Below, one piece after another: positions 41,604 through 51,153 of a stretch of DNA of 64,000 nt; positions within the stretch are counted from its first letter, which is position 1; the number at the start of each line of letters is the position of its first letter. The notes under the pieces were generated by a model. That model did no database searches. It saw only the letters and a program-made list of their open reading frames with translations, and had not been told where the DNA came from. Origin of the DNA: an uncultured Myxococcales bacterium. GTDB lineage: Bacteria > Myxococcota_A > UBA9042 > DTJE01. Made by a program: the position numbers and the translations under genes. The DNA is taken from NCBI GenBank assembly GCA_937975765.1, contig CALJUR010000032.1, positions 6,922 through 70,921 of the forward strand, in the 5' to 3' direction.

Positions 41604-43031
41604 ATGACGAACGACCAGGCGAAGGCGGCGTGGCGGGGCCACTACGGCGAGGTCGAGGCCTCGCTTTCGCGGATGTCCGGGGTGGGCCGGGTGGTCGCGG
41701 CCTTCAACGCCAACATCGACGCGGTGATCAAGGTCCCGGGCGCGCGCATCGCGGAACTGGTCGCCGCGACCGGCCTGGACCGGGCGGCGCTGGACGACGC
41801 GTCGCTGCCGCACGTCATCCGGACGCCGGCCGACCTGGTGCGCGGGCTGGTGCGCTGCTTCGGGTCGGGCATTGCCGAGGAATGGCTGATCGACGACCCG
41901 GAGACCTTCGAGTGGGCCCGGAGGGAGGTCGGGTGCGATCGCACGCAGATGGGCGGGCAGGCCGGCATCGTCGCCAACGCGATGGCCGTGTGCGGCGTCA
42001 GGGACGTGCTGGTGCACTGCGCCTCGCTGCCGGCCGAGCAGTCCCGCCTGTTCCTGGACCTGCAGAACCTGCGGTCCACCGGCAGCGACGGGCGGCTGGG
42101 CAAGGCCCGGGACGTGGCTCGCGACGACCCGCCGATGATCCACTGGATCCTGGAGTTCGATGGCGGCGACGCGATCCCGCTGGAGGGCGGCGAGGTGCGT
42201 TGCCCCAAGTCGAACCGCTTCATTGCCACGTACGACCCGATGAACCTGCGGTTGCACCTGGACCCGGCGTTCGCGCAGCAGGCCGCCGCCCTGCCTTGCG
42301 ACGCCGTGATCCTGTCCGGCTACCACCTGCTGACGGAGACCCTGCCGGGCGGCGGGCGCGGCGCGGACCGGGTGGACGCGTCGATGGCGGTGGTGCATTC
42401 GTGGCGGGCGGCGAACCCGGACTGCCTGCTGCACCTGGAGATTGCGTCCACGCAGGACCGCGCGGTGCGGCGACACGTGCTGGAGGGCCCGGGACGGCAG
42501 GTCGACAGCATCGGCCTGAACGAGCGCGAGACGATCGACCTGGTCGAACTGCTGCCGGACGACGGCCTGGCGCAGCGGTGCAACCGGGAGCCCCGCGCCG
42601 ATCACCTGTTCGACGCGGTCCTGCGGGTCTTCCGGCACACGGGCTGCCCGCGCGTGCAACTGCACATGTACGGCCTGTACGTCACGATCCAGGCGAAGGG
42701 ATTCCGGGTGTCCCCGGCGGCGAACCGGCGCGGCATGCAGGTCGCCGCGGTGGTCGCGGCGGGCAAGGCGGGCACCGGCGCGATCGACCGGCCCGAACGG
42801 CTGCTGTGGGCGGCGGGCCGGGACGTGTCCGACGTGGGACTGGCAGAACTGTCACGGCTGTCCGACCGGCTGGCGTCGGGGTTCGGGTCGAACGACCTGG
42901 TCGCCACGGGGATCTTCGAAGGACCGGAATTCGACGTGATCGCGGTGCCGACGATCCTGGTCGATCGCCCGGTCACCCTGGTCGGCATGGGAGACACGAT
43001 CTCGTCCGTGTCGCTGGTCGCCGCCTGGTAG
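41604..43031 (+). CDS. ADP-dependent sugar kinase (phosphofructokinase/glucokinase family)
   Basis: 475 residues. The ribokinase-like fold with the catalytic GMGD (461-464, VTLVGMGDTISS) and TQMGGQAGIVANAMA matches the ADP-dependent glucokinase/phosphofructokinase family, which uses ADP instead of ATP and releases AMP. The family is best known in archaea and animals and is scattered in bacteria. Which sugar phosphate is used is not clear. ATG 41604 follows CAGGAGACG. Its stop codon TAG is formed by the GTAG of the REP element that begins at 43028. Confidence 0.85.
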   Translation: MTNDQAKAAWRGHYGEVEASLSRMSGVGRVVAAFNANIDAVIKVPGARIAELVAATGLDRAALDDASLPHVIRTPADLVRGLVRCFGSGIAEEWLIDDPETFEWARREVGCDRTQMGGQAGIVANAMAVCGVRDVLVHCASLPAEQSRLFLDLQNLRSTGSDGRLGKARDVARDDPPMIHWILEFDGGDAIPLEGGEVRCPKSNRFIATYDPMNLRLHLDPAFAQQAAALPCDAVILSGYHLLTETLPGGGRGADRVDASMAVVHSWRAANPDCLLHLEIASTQDRAVRRHVLEGPGRQVDSIGLNERETIDLVELLPDDGLAQRCNREPRADHLFDAVLRVFRHTGCPRVQLHMYGLYVTIQAKGFRVSPAANRRGMQVAAVVAAGKAGTGAIDRPERLLWAAGRDVSDVGLAELSRLSDRLASGFGSNDLVATGIFEGPEFDVIAVPTILVDRPVTLVGMGDTISSVSLVAAW

Positions 43032-43053
43032 GGCGGGGGCCCCGTCCCCCGCC
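43028..43053 (+). repeat. GTAG-REP unit 1
   Basis: GTAG, stem GGCGGGGG, loop CCCCGT, stem CCCCCGCC. A perfect 8-bp hairpin preceded by the GTAG that RAYT transposases recognise. Identical, in inverse orientation, to units at 43600 and 43843. Confidence 0.85.
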
Positions 43054-43094
43054 GCCTTTTCCCGTTCCTGAAACGGACGATGGGGAACGTCGAT

Positions 43095-43118
43095 TCTCCG
43101 GTCATCTGTCACCGGAGA
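43095..43118 (+). promoter_or_regulatory. Hairpin covering the RAYT ribosome site
   Basis: TCTCCGGT pairs with ACCGGAGA across an eight-base loop; the right arm contains the GGAGA ribosome site of the transposase gene, so pairing would reduce its translation. Confidence 0.45.
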
Positions 43119-43123
43119 CTTCG

Positions 43124-43594
43124 ATGATGTCGCGCCTTCACCTGCATCGCCTCGCCACCGTCGACGGTGCGATGCCACCCGTCTACTTCGTGACGACCTG
43201 TACCCTCGGACGGCGTCGGGTCCTGGCGACGCCCACGGCCGCCGGGATCATCCGGCAGATCTTCCGGGAATCCTTGAGTGCCTGGGGATGGCGCATCGGG
43301 CGGTACGTCGTGGTGCCCGATCACGTTCATTTCTTCTGTTCGCCAGACGACCCCGCCCTGGGGGACCTCTCGACATTGGTCCGTCGGTTCAAGAGCCTCG
43401 CGGCCGTCCGGCTGGCGCGTCAGGGGGCCCCGGGGGCCGTGTGGCAGCCCGAGTTCTTCGACCATCTTCTGCGCCACGGCGAGTCCTACCAGCAGAAATG
43501 GGAGTACGTCCGGGACAACCCGGTGCGCGCGGGACTGGTACCCCGCACGGACCTGTGGCCCTACCAGGGGGAGATCGACGAGATCTGCTGGTGA
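43124..43594 (+). CDS. REP-associated tyrosine transposase (RAYT, Y1 type)
   Basis: 156 residues of the IS200-like Y1_Tnp fold. The HUH metal motif is DHVHFF (66-71), and the C-terminal SYQQKWEYVRDNPVRAGLVP carries the nucleophilic tyrosine and the NPVRAGL signature of RAYTs. RAYTs cut single-stranded REP hairpins next to a GTAG/GGAG tetranucleotide; exactly such hairpins flank this gene (43028, 43600). It is probably single-copy and host-tamed rather than a free IS. ATG 43124 follows CCGGAGA; ATG 43127 is also possible. Composition is slightly less GC-rich than neighbours. Confidence 0.93.
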   Translation: MMSRLHLHRLATVDGAMPPVYFVTTCTLGRRRVLATPTAAGIIRQIFRESLSAWGWRIGRYVVVPDHVHFFCSPDDPALGDLSTLVRRFKSLAAVRLARQGAPGAVWQPEFFDHLLRHGESYQQKWEYVRDNPVRAGLVPRTDLWPYQGEIDEICW

Positions 43595-43599
43595 GAGGA

Positions 43600-43625
43600 G
43601 GCGGGGGACGGGGCCCCCGCCCTAC
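43600..43625 (-). repeat. GTAG-REP unit 2
   Basis: Exact reverse complement of unit 1, so the two face each other around the transposase gene with GTAG outermost. It begins a 68-bp stretch (43600-43667) repeated at 43843-43910 with two changes. Confidence 0.85.
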
Positions 43626-43692
43626 AGCGCCCTGGTGGTGACGACGATCGTGGAGGTTTCGGGATGGCGGGGAACGGGGCCCACAGTGCGAT

Positions 43693-43715
43693 GGCGGGGG
43701 ACGGGGCCCCCGCCC
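43693..43715 (-). repeat. REP unit 3, lacking GTAG
   Basis: Same stem-loop as unit 2 but followed by CAGGGG instead of CTAC, so the tetranucleotide is lost. A degenerate partial copy lies at 43665-43682. Confidence 0.7.
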
Positions 43716-43774
43716 AGGGGAATGGCTGGCGGGACGAAGAACACGGCGCAGTGGAGACCAGGGACCGGCCAGGT

Positions 43775-43868
43775 GTAGGGCGGGGCCCCCGTGCCCCGCC
43801 GCGGGGCGTCCGTCCGAAGGCAGGGGATCGCGAGTTCAAGCAGGCGGGGGACGGGGCCCCCGCCCTAC
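43775..43868. repeat. REPIN: REP units 4 and 5 in inverse orientation
   Basis: Unit 4 (43775-43800, GTAG then a variant stem GGCGGGG/CCCCGCC) and unit 5 (43843-43868, minus strand, identical to unit 1) face each other with GTAG at both outer ends, giving a 94-bp inverted pair. This is the REPIN arrangement mobilised by RAYTs in other bacteria. Confidence 0.75.
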
Positions 43869-43910
43869 AGCGCCCTGGTGGTGACTACGAACGTGGAGGT
43901 TTCGGGATGG
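43843..43910 (+). repeat. 68-bp direct repeat, second copy
   Basis: Matches 43600-43667 at 66 of 68 positions; includes REP unit 5 and the tail CCTGGTGGTGAC...GTGGAGGTTTCGGGATGG. Suggests local duplication of REP plus flank. With units 2-5 it accounts for nearly all of the 335-base gap between the RAYT and tex genes. Confidence 0.85.
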
Positions 43911-43929
43911 TGGTGGACGGAAGCCGGCG

Positions 43930-46107
<2,178 letters not shown>

Positions 46108-46132
46108 CGGGGTCTCCGGGCAGGGGGGGACG

Positions 46133-47905
46133 TCACTTCTTCGCGGGCGCGGGTTCCTTCGCGGGGTCCTTCTTCGGGGCCTTCGCGGGCTGGGGCACCT
46201 TCTTCGGGGCGTCCTTCGGCGCCTCCTTCCGTTCCAGGATCGTGAACTCGGTCCGGCGGTTCTGGGCGCGGCCTTCCTCGGTATCGTTGGTCGCGATCGG
46301 CACGGTCTCGGCGAATCCCTTCGCCTGCAACCGCTCCTTCGCGATGCCCTTCTTCACCAGGTACGCCTTCACCGCCTCCGCGCGACGGTCCGACAGGCCG
46401 GCGTTGTGCGTCTCGGTACCGGTGTTGTCGGTATGGCCGTCCACCCGGACCCGCGCGATCTCCGGGTGCTCCTTCATCACCGCCACCACGGCGTCCAGCA
46501 CCGCGAACGACACGGGCTTCAGGTCGGACTTGTCCGTCTCGAAGTGCACCCGGTCCAGGATCTCGATCTTCGTCTCCGTCAGCACCGCCTTCGTCGGGCA
46601 GCCCTTGTTCTCGGGCGGGCCGGGTTCGGTCGGACACGCGTCGTCCGGGTCCGGGATGCCGTCCTCGTCGGTGTCCGGGCAGCCCTTGTACTTCGCGAGG
46701 CCAGGCTGGTCCGGGCAGCGGTCCTCGCGGTCGATGATGCCGTCCTTGTCGCGGTCCGGACAGCCCTTCAGTTCCTTCGGGCCGGGGTCGTCCGGGCATG
46801 CATCCTCGCGGTCGATGACACCGTCCCTGTCACGGTCCGGGCACCCCTTCAACTCCTTCGGGCCCGGGTCGTCCGGGCACGCGTCCTCGGGGTCGATCAC
46901 GCCGTCCCTGTCGCGGTCCGGGCAGCCCCTCAGTTCCTTCGGGCCGGGCAGCAGCGGGCATGCGTCCTCGTCGTCGTACAGGCCATCGCCGTCGGTGTCG
47001 GGCCGCACCTTGCAGCCCTTCTTCATCGCCTGGCCTTCGTACCCCACCGACAGGATGCCGCGGAAGACCGGGCTGCCGTAGCCCTTCATCGGGCTGCCGC
47101 CGCCTGCCGCCGTCAGCAGCACGCCGTCGATCCTGCCCCGCAGGCCCACCAGCAGGTCCAACTGGTCGTCGTATTCCGACCGGAAGGGCTTCGTCAGCGA
47201 GGTGCGGTACTCCAGCGTGCCCAGCGCCTCCAGCTTCCCGCAGATCAGCGGCGCGGACAGCCCGGCGCCCAGCAGCAACTGGTGGCCGGAGTCGTGCACG
47301 TCCATGCCGTCGATCATGAAGGCGACCTTCTGCTTCAGGCGGAACCCGAGGTTCACTGCGAAGGACCAGCCGGCCTGCGACCAGTCCAGGATCACGTTCG
47401 TCGTGCCGGTGACCAGTTCGTCGCCGACGTAGACCTCCCGGGAGGCCGTCGGGAAGGTCAGGTCCTCGGCCAGCGCCAGCCCGAATCCCCGGCCGTTGCC
47501 GCCCAGGATGCGCGCCTTCAGGCCCAGCCGCAGGTCGCCGGTGGAGAAGTCGTCGAAGTGCGGGCCGTTCACGTACGCCAGCGGCAGGCCGAGGCCCACC
47601 GACAGCCGGTCCGTGAACGCGACGTTGCCGTACAGGTCCATCACGAACAGGTGCCGCACGATGTCCGGCCCGTCCTCGACCGCCAGCGGCTTGTACCCGT
47701 AGTCCATCCACGCGCCGGCCGACCAGCCCCACTGCCGGTAGACGCTGGCGGTCTGGATCGCCAGGGTGTCCCCGCCGTGCAGCGACGGCCGGAAGAAGTG
47801 GATGTCGATGTCCTTCGCGCCGGCAGGCAGCGGGGCCGCAGCCGCGAGGACCGCCGTGGCCGCCAGGATCGCCATGCCGAGTCCCGTCCGCGAGTTCCGC
47901 CGCAT
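46133..47905 (-). CDS. OmpA-family protein with thrombospondin type-3 repeats
   Basis: 590 residues: signal peptide (GMAILAATAVLAAAAPLPAGA), an outer-membrane beta-barrel part (~25-290), then about five Asp-rich TSP3-type calcium-binding repeats (DTDGDGLYDDEDACP, DRDRDGVIDPEDACPDDPGP and similar), then an OmpA C-terminal domain (VHFETDKSDL, VDGHTDNTGTETHN, LSDRRAEAVKAYL) that binds peptidoglycan. A Lys/Pro/Ala tail ends it. This layout is frequent in Myxococcota/deltaproteobacteria. It anchors the outer membrane to the wall; a porin or adhesion role is possible. ATG 47905 follows GGAGG with a five-base gap. Confidence 0.92.
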   Translation of the reverse strand: MRRNSRTGLGMAILAATAVLAAAAPLPAGAKDIDIHFFRPSLHGGDTLAIQTASVYRQWGWSAGAWMDYGYKPLAVEDGPDIVRHLFVMDLYGNVAFTDRLSVGLGLPLAYVNGPHFDDFSTGDLRLGLKARILGGNGRGFGLALAEDLTFPTASREVYVGDELVTGTTNVILDWSQAGWSFAVNLGFRLKQKVAFMIDGMDVHDSGHQLLLGAGLSAPLICGKLEALGTLEYRTSLTKPFRSEYDDQLDLLVGLRGRIDGVLLTAAGGGSPMKGYGSPVFRGILSVGYEGQAMKKGCKVRPDTDGDGLYDDEDACPLLPGPKELRGCPDRDRDGVIDPEDACPDDPGPKELKGCPDRDRDGVIDREDACPDDPGPKELKGCPDRDKDGIIDREDRCPDQPGLAKYKGCPDTDEDGIPDPDDACPTEPGPPENKGCPTKAVLTETKIEILDRVHFETDKSDLKPVSFAVLDAVVAVMKEHPEIARVRVDGHTDNTGTETHNAGLSDRRAEAVKAYLVKKGIAKERLQAKGFAETVPIATNDTEEGRAQNRRTEFTILERKEAPKDAPKKVPQPAKAPKKDPAKEPAPAKK

Positions 47906-47947
47906 TCCCGCCTCCATGGTGCGCTGGGTCATCGATGCAACGGCCGG

Positions 47948-47976
47948 ATTCTGCCCTGCCCGGAACGCCGCGTCAA
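47948..47976 (-). promoter_or_regulatory. Promoter of the OmpA/TSP3 gene
   Basis: Minus strand TTGACG, 17 bases, CAGAAT, about 43 bases before the start. Confidence 0.55.
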
Positions 47977-48020
47977 GAAAGGCCTTCCGGCCACTCTTCC
48001 CTCCCGCGCACACCCGCCGA

Positions 48021-48049
48021 TTGACTCCCGCGGTTCCCGCCGGTACCGT
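48021..48049 (+). promoter_or_regulatory. Promoter of prmA
   Basis: TTGACT, 17 bases, TACCGT, 17 bases before ATG 48067; divergent from the OmpA promoter. Confidence 0.6.
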
Positions 48050-48066
48050 CGCGCGAGGAGGCAACC

Positions 48067-49020
48067 ATGGACGACTGGGTCGAGATCGAGGTTCGCGTGC
48101 CGGTGGCGGCCCAGGAGGCCGTGATGGCGTGGTTCATGGACCGGGGCGCCACGGGCGTGAAGGAGGACTACCCGGGCCTGTACCCGGGCGACGGGCCCGT
48201 GGTGTCCGGGGACCCGTCCGAGTGGGGTGGCGAGCCCCCGCAAAACCTGGGCCCCGACGTGATCCTGACCGCCTGGCTGCCACCGCCGGCCACGCCCCAG
48301 GGCGAGGCCGAGGCGCTGATGATGTACCTGCACGAACTGGAGGCGGTGGTCCTGGGCGCGGGCCGAGCCCCCGTCGAGGCCGTGTGGCTGCCCCAACAGG
48401 ACTGGAACAGCGCATGGAAGGCGTCGTGGGAACCGTTGCCCGTCGGGCGACACCTGATCGTCTGCCCTTCGTGGCAGGAGCCGCCCGAGGCGCCCGGCAG
48501 GACGGTGCTGCGCCTGGACCCGGGGATGGCGTTCGGCACCGGGACGCATTTCACCACCGGGTCGTGCCTGGAGTTCGTCGAGGAGGTCGTCGAGGCGGCG
48601 AAGGTGCCGCCGACCGTGCTGGACGTGGGCACCGGGTCGGGCATCCTGGCCATCGCCGCGCTGCTGCTGGGCGCGAAGTCCGCGATGGGCATCGACGTGG
48701 ACGCGGACGCCGTGCAGGAGGCCCGCGAGAACGCGGAACGGAACGAGGTCGATGCCCGCTTCTCGGCCACCGCGCAACCGCTGTCCGGCCGGGAGGGCCT
48801 CTTCGACCTGGTCCTGGCGAACATCATCGCCCAGACGATCCTGCACCTGGCGGACCCGATCGCGGCCAGCGTCGCGCCCGGGGGTGCCCTGGTCACGTCC
48901 GGCGTGCTGAAGTGCCACCAGGACGAGGTGGCGAAGGCGCTGACGGCGCGCGGGCTGAACCCGGTCGAGGCGCGCACGGACGGCACGTGGGTCACCACGC
49001 TGTGGCGCCGGCCTGCCTGA
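48067..49020 (+). CDS. prmA: Ribosomal protein L11 methyltransferase
   Basis: 317 residues, in the family range. N-terminal substrate-binding domain (WVEIEVRVPVAAQEAVMAWF) and C-terminal SAM domain with motif I VLDVGTGSGILAIAA, the acidic DVDADAVQEARENA, and motif IV LVLANIIAQTILHL, all characteristic of PrmA. It trimethylates lysines and the N-terminus of ribosomal protein L11. ATG 48067 follows GCGAGGAGG. Convergent with the PIG-L gene. Confidence 0.93.
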   Translation: MDDWVEIEVRVPVAAQEAVMAWFMDRGATGVKEDYPGLYPGDGPVVSGDPSEWGGEPPQNLGPDVILTAWLPPPATPQGEAEALMMYLHELEAVVLGAGRAPVEAVWLPQQDWNSAWKASWEPLPVGRHLIVCPSWQEPPEAPGRTVLRLDPGMAFGTGTHFTTGSCLEFVEEVVEAAKVPPTVLDVGTGSGILAIAALLLGAKSAMGIDVDADAVQEARENAERNEVDARFSATAQPLSGREGLFDLVLANIIAQTILHLADPIAASVAPGGALVTSGVLKCHQDEVAKALTARGLNPVEARTDGTWVTTLWRRPA

Positions 49021-49045
49021 CGCGGTCCGCCCCTCCCCGCCCCCC

Positions 49046-49825
49046 CTACCCCATCAGGTCTGCCGCGGTTTCCCGGCGGAAGCCCTCGGCCGCGTCCAGG
49101 CCGGCCTGGCGCCCGGTCCGCTTGGCCATCTCTCGCACGAAGAACCCGATCGCGGGGCGGTAGTGGTCGCGGTCCAGCAGGGGCAGCAACTCGGTGTGGG
49201 CCCGGCACGCCTCGATGCCCTGCCGCAGGTCGTCGACGGTCAGGCGCATCTGGGACTCGTGCAGGCACAGCGCGTCGATCTTCCGGTCGATGAACGGCGA
49301 GATGTCCACGAACGAATCGAAGTGCAGGGGCGACTTCGCGAAGTACCATCGCTCCGGAACCAGCCAGGGCGCCAGGCCCTCGGCCCGGTGTTCCGGGTGG
49401 TACAGCGGGAAGTGCGCGAACGAGACGGCCTCGACGGCGGCCCAGGCCACGGCGCGGTGGTCGGGGTGCGGCTCGAAGGGCGCGAACGGGTCGAAGGTCA
49501 GCAGCAGGTCGGGACGGCGCTTCCGGATCTGGCGGAAGAACTGTTCGCGCAGGGTCAGCAGCGGCACCGCGCCCAGTTCCCCGTCCGGGTAGCCCAGGAA
49601 CTCCACGGACGCCTTGCCCAGGAAGTCGGCCACGGCGCGCGCCTCGACGTCCCGGCTCGTCGCGACCAGGTCGGACGAGGCCATGTCGAAGGACCCCTTG
49701 CCGTTGTCGGTCGCGATGACCTCGTGGACGGCCCATCCCTCGGCGATCAACTTCGCGACGGTGCCCCCGGCGAAGAACTCCGTGTCGTCGGCGTGGGCAC
49801 ACAGGACCAGCGCGGTCTTCCCCAT
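49046..49825 (-). CDS. PIG-L family deacetylase, cytoplasmic
   Basis: 259 residues, no signal peptide. The zinc motif is LCAHADDTEF (AHxDDE variant with Ala for Pro and Thr before Glu) with the third ligand in FEPHPDHRAVA. These enzymes deacetylate GlcNAc-type conjugates (MshB, BshB, teicoplanin and sugar-amide metabolism). It differs from the Tat-exported paralogue at 34900 in having no export signal and a shorter length. Target unknown; bacillithiol-like thiol synthesis is only one possibility and no other bsh gene is seen nearby. Confidence 0.85.
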   Translation of the reverse strand: MGKTALVLCAHADDTEFFAGGTVAKLIAEGWAVHEVIATDNGKGSFDMASSDLVATSRDVEARAVADFLGKASVEFLGYPDGELGAVPLLTLREQFFRQIRKRRPDLLLTFDPFAPFEPHPDHRAVAWAAVEAVSFAHFPLYHPEHRAEGLAPWLVPERWYFAKSPLHFDSFVDISPFIDRKIDALCLHESQMRLTVDDLRQGIEACRAHTELLPLLDRDHYRPAIGFFVREMAKRTGRQAGLDAAEGFRRETAADLMG

Positions 49826-49886
49826 CGAGGGTCCCCCCGGAAAAGTCGTCCGAGAATAGCAGATCGACGGCCGGTCAGACGCGCGC

Positions 49887-50015
49887 CAATTCAGGGACAG
49901 TCACCATGATTCATCACCGAACTCACCGGATTCCTTGATCCTTCTTGCACACAGAACAAGGTTCCCGCAATTTCCAGAGGTTCACCCATCAATAATGGTG
50001 ACTGTCCCTGAATTG
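49887..50015. repeat. Class A inverted-repeat element, copy 2
   Basis: 129 bp, same length as copy 1. Arms of 25 bases with one mismatch, core AGGGACAGTCACCATGATT / AATAATGGTGACTGTCCCT. An 11-base direct repeat, GGTCAGACGCG, stands on both sides (49873-49883 and 50018-50028), as target duplications would. Interior contains CCGGATTCCTTGA (49926-49938), shared with class B copy 1. Non-coding. Confidence 0.78.
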
Positions 50016-50019
50016 AGGG

Positions 50020-50994
50020 TCAGACGCGGGCGACGCCCAGGAAGGCGGCGTGCAGGGCGATGACGACGACCAGGAAGAGGGCGCGGGAGCGGTCGGGCCG
50101 CAGGCCGGGGAAGCGGATCTGGGCGTACCCGTGGCGGCATGCCTTGACGCAGTCGCCGCACAGCGTGCAGGAGGGACCGGCGCGCCGCCTGGCGATGTCG
50201 GCCTTCTCCAGCGCGCCGTACCGGCAGGCGGTCGCGCACGCGCCGCAGCCGTCGCAGGCGTCCGCCAGGCGCAGCCGGAACGGCGACACCCGGCCCAGCC
50301 TCGTCGCCAGCCAGCCGATGGGGCAGAACACCGTGCAGTGGACCATCGCCCCGCGCCACCGGGATGCCCACGCCATCACCGCCAGTCCTGCCCCCCCGAA
50401 GCCGATGCCCACGGCTGCCGCCGACGCCGGCGACGCGTCCGCGGCCCTCAGCGCGAAGCCGGTGGCAACCGTCGCCAGCAGCATCGCCGGCTGGAACCAC
50501 CGGCGCCAGGCCGGCAGGGCGCCCGGGCGCCTGCGACGCGAGGCCGCCAGCGCGTCCCACGCCCCCAGGTAGCACAGGTGGCTGCACCACGCCGGGCCGG
50601 ACAGCAGCAGGGTGCTGCCGAAGAGGATCGGCATGAAGAACCCCTCGCCCCGGAAAGCCGGCCCGCCCGCGATCACCGCCGGCACCGGCACGTGCAGCAC
50701 GCCGGTCATCAGGAACCGGTCCAGTCCCAGCATTCCCAGGGCCAGCTGGCCGTAGAAGACCACCGAGAACAGCAGCCACGACCGGCGCCGCCACGTCCCC
50801 GATCGCCGCGGGTCCAGCATCCTGTGCGCCAGGAAGGCCGCGTACCCCGCCAGCAGCAGCGCCTGTGCGAAACCCGCCCCCGGCAGGAACCGCTCGGCCA
50901 GCAGCAGGGGCCGGGACGACAGCACCTGCACCGGCAGCAGCAGCGCCAGGGTGGCCACCGCTGCCGCCACCATCCAGGGCAGGGACTCCCGCAA
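50020..50994 (-). CDS. NapH/CcoG-like membrane ferredoxin
   Basis: 324 residues with about five membrane helices (LRESLPWMVAAAVATLALLL, FAQALLLAGYAAFLAHRML, SWLLFSVVFYGQLALGMLG) and the conserved membrane-proximal cysteine motifs WCSHLCYLG and HCTVFCPIG. Two cytoplasmic [4Fe-4S] motifs follow: CDGCGACATACRYGA and CTLCGDCVKACRHG. This is the NapH/CcoG/NosR-type quinol-reactive ferredoxin pattern. TTG 50994 is preferred because GGGGGG lies upstream; ATG 50973 is the alternative. Its partner (a reductase) is not in this window. Ends in repeat A2's right flank. Confidence 0.75.
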   Translation of the reverse strand: MRESLPWMVAAAVATLALLLPVQVLSSRPLLLAERFLPGAGFAQALLLAGYAAFLAHRMLDPRRSGTWRRRSWLLFSVVFYGQLALGMLGLDRFLMTGVLHVPVPAVIAGGPAFRGEGFFMPILFGSTLLLSGPAWCSHLCYLGAWDALAASRRRRPGALPAWRRWFQPAMLLATVATGFALRAADASPASAAAVGIGFGGAGLAVMAWASRWRGAMVHCTVFCPIGWLATRLGRVSPFRLRLADACDGCGACATACRYGALEKADIARRRAGPSCTLCGDCVKACRHGYAQIRFPGLRPDRSRALFLVVVIALHAAFLGVARV

Positions 50995-51153
50995 CGTAAC
51001 GCCCCCCGTCCTGCAAACGGAAGTCTGCACCCTTCCCCCCGCCTCGCGCCAGGTCGGCCCCGGAGGCACCCGGCCCGGCCATGCACGACCGGCGCCCCTG
51101 CGACGCGAACGATGATATCCTCCCCCGGGCCCGGATGGAGAAGGCAAGGTTTC

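Noticed and set aside
43595..43929. Possible CRISPR-like repeat cluster
   Set aside because: Repeats alternate orientation, have variable spacing and are GTAG hairpins, which is the REP pattern, not a CRISPR array.
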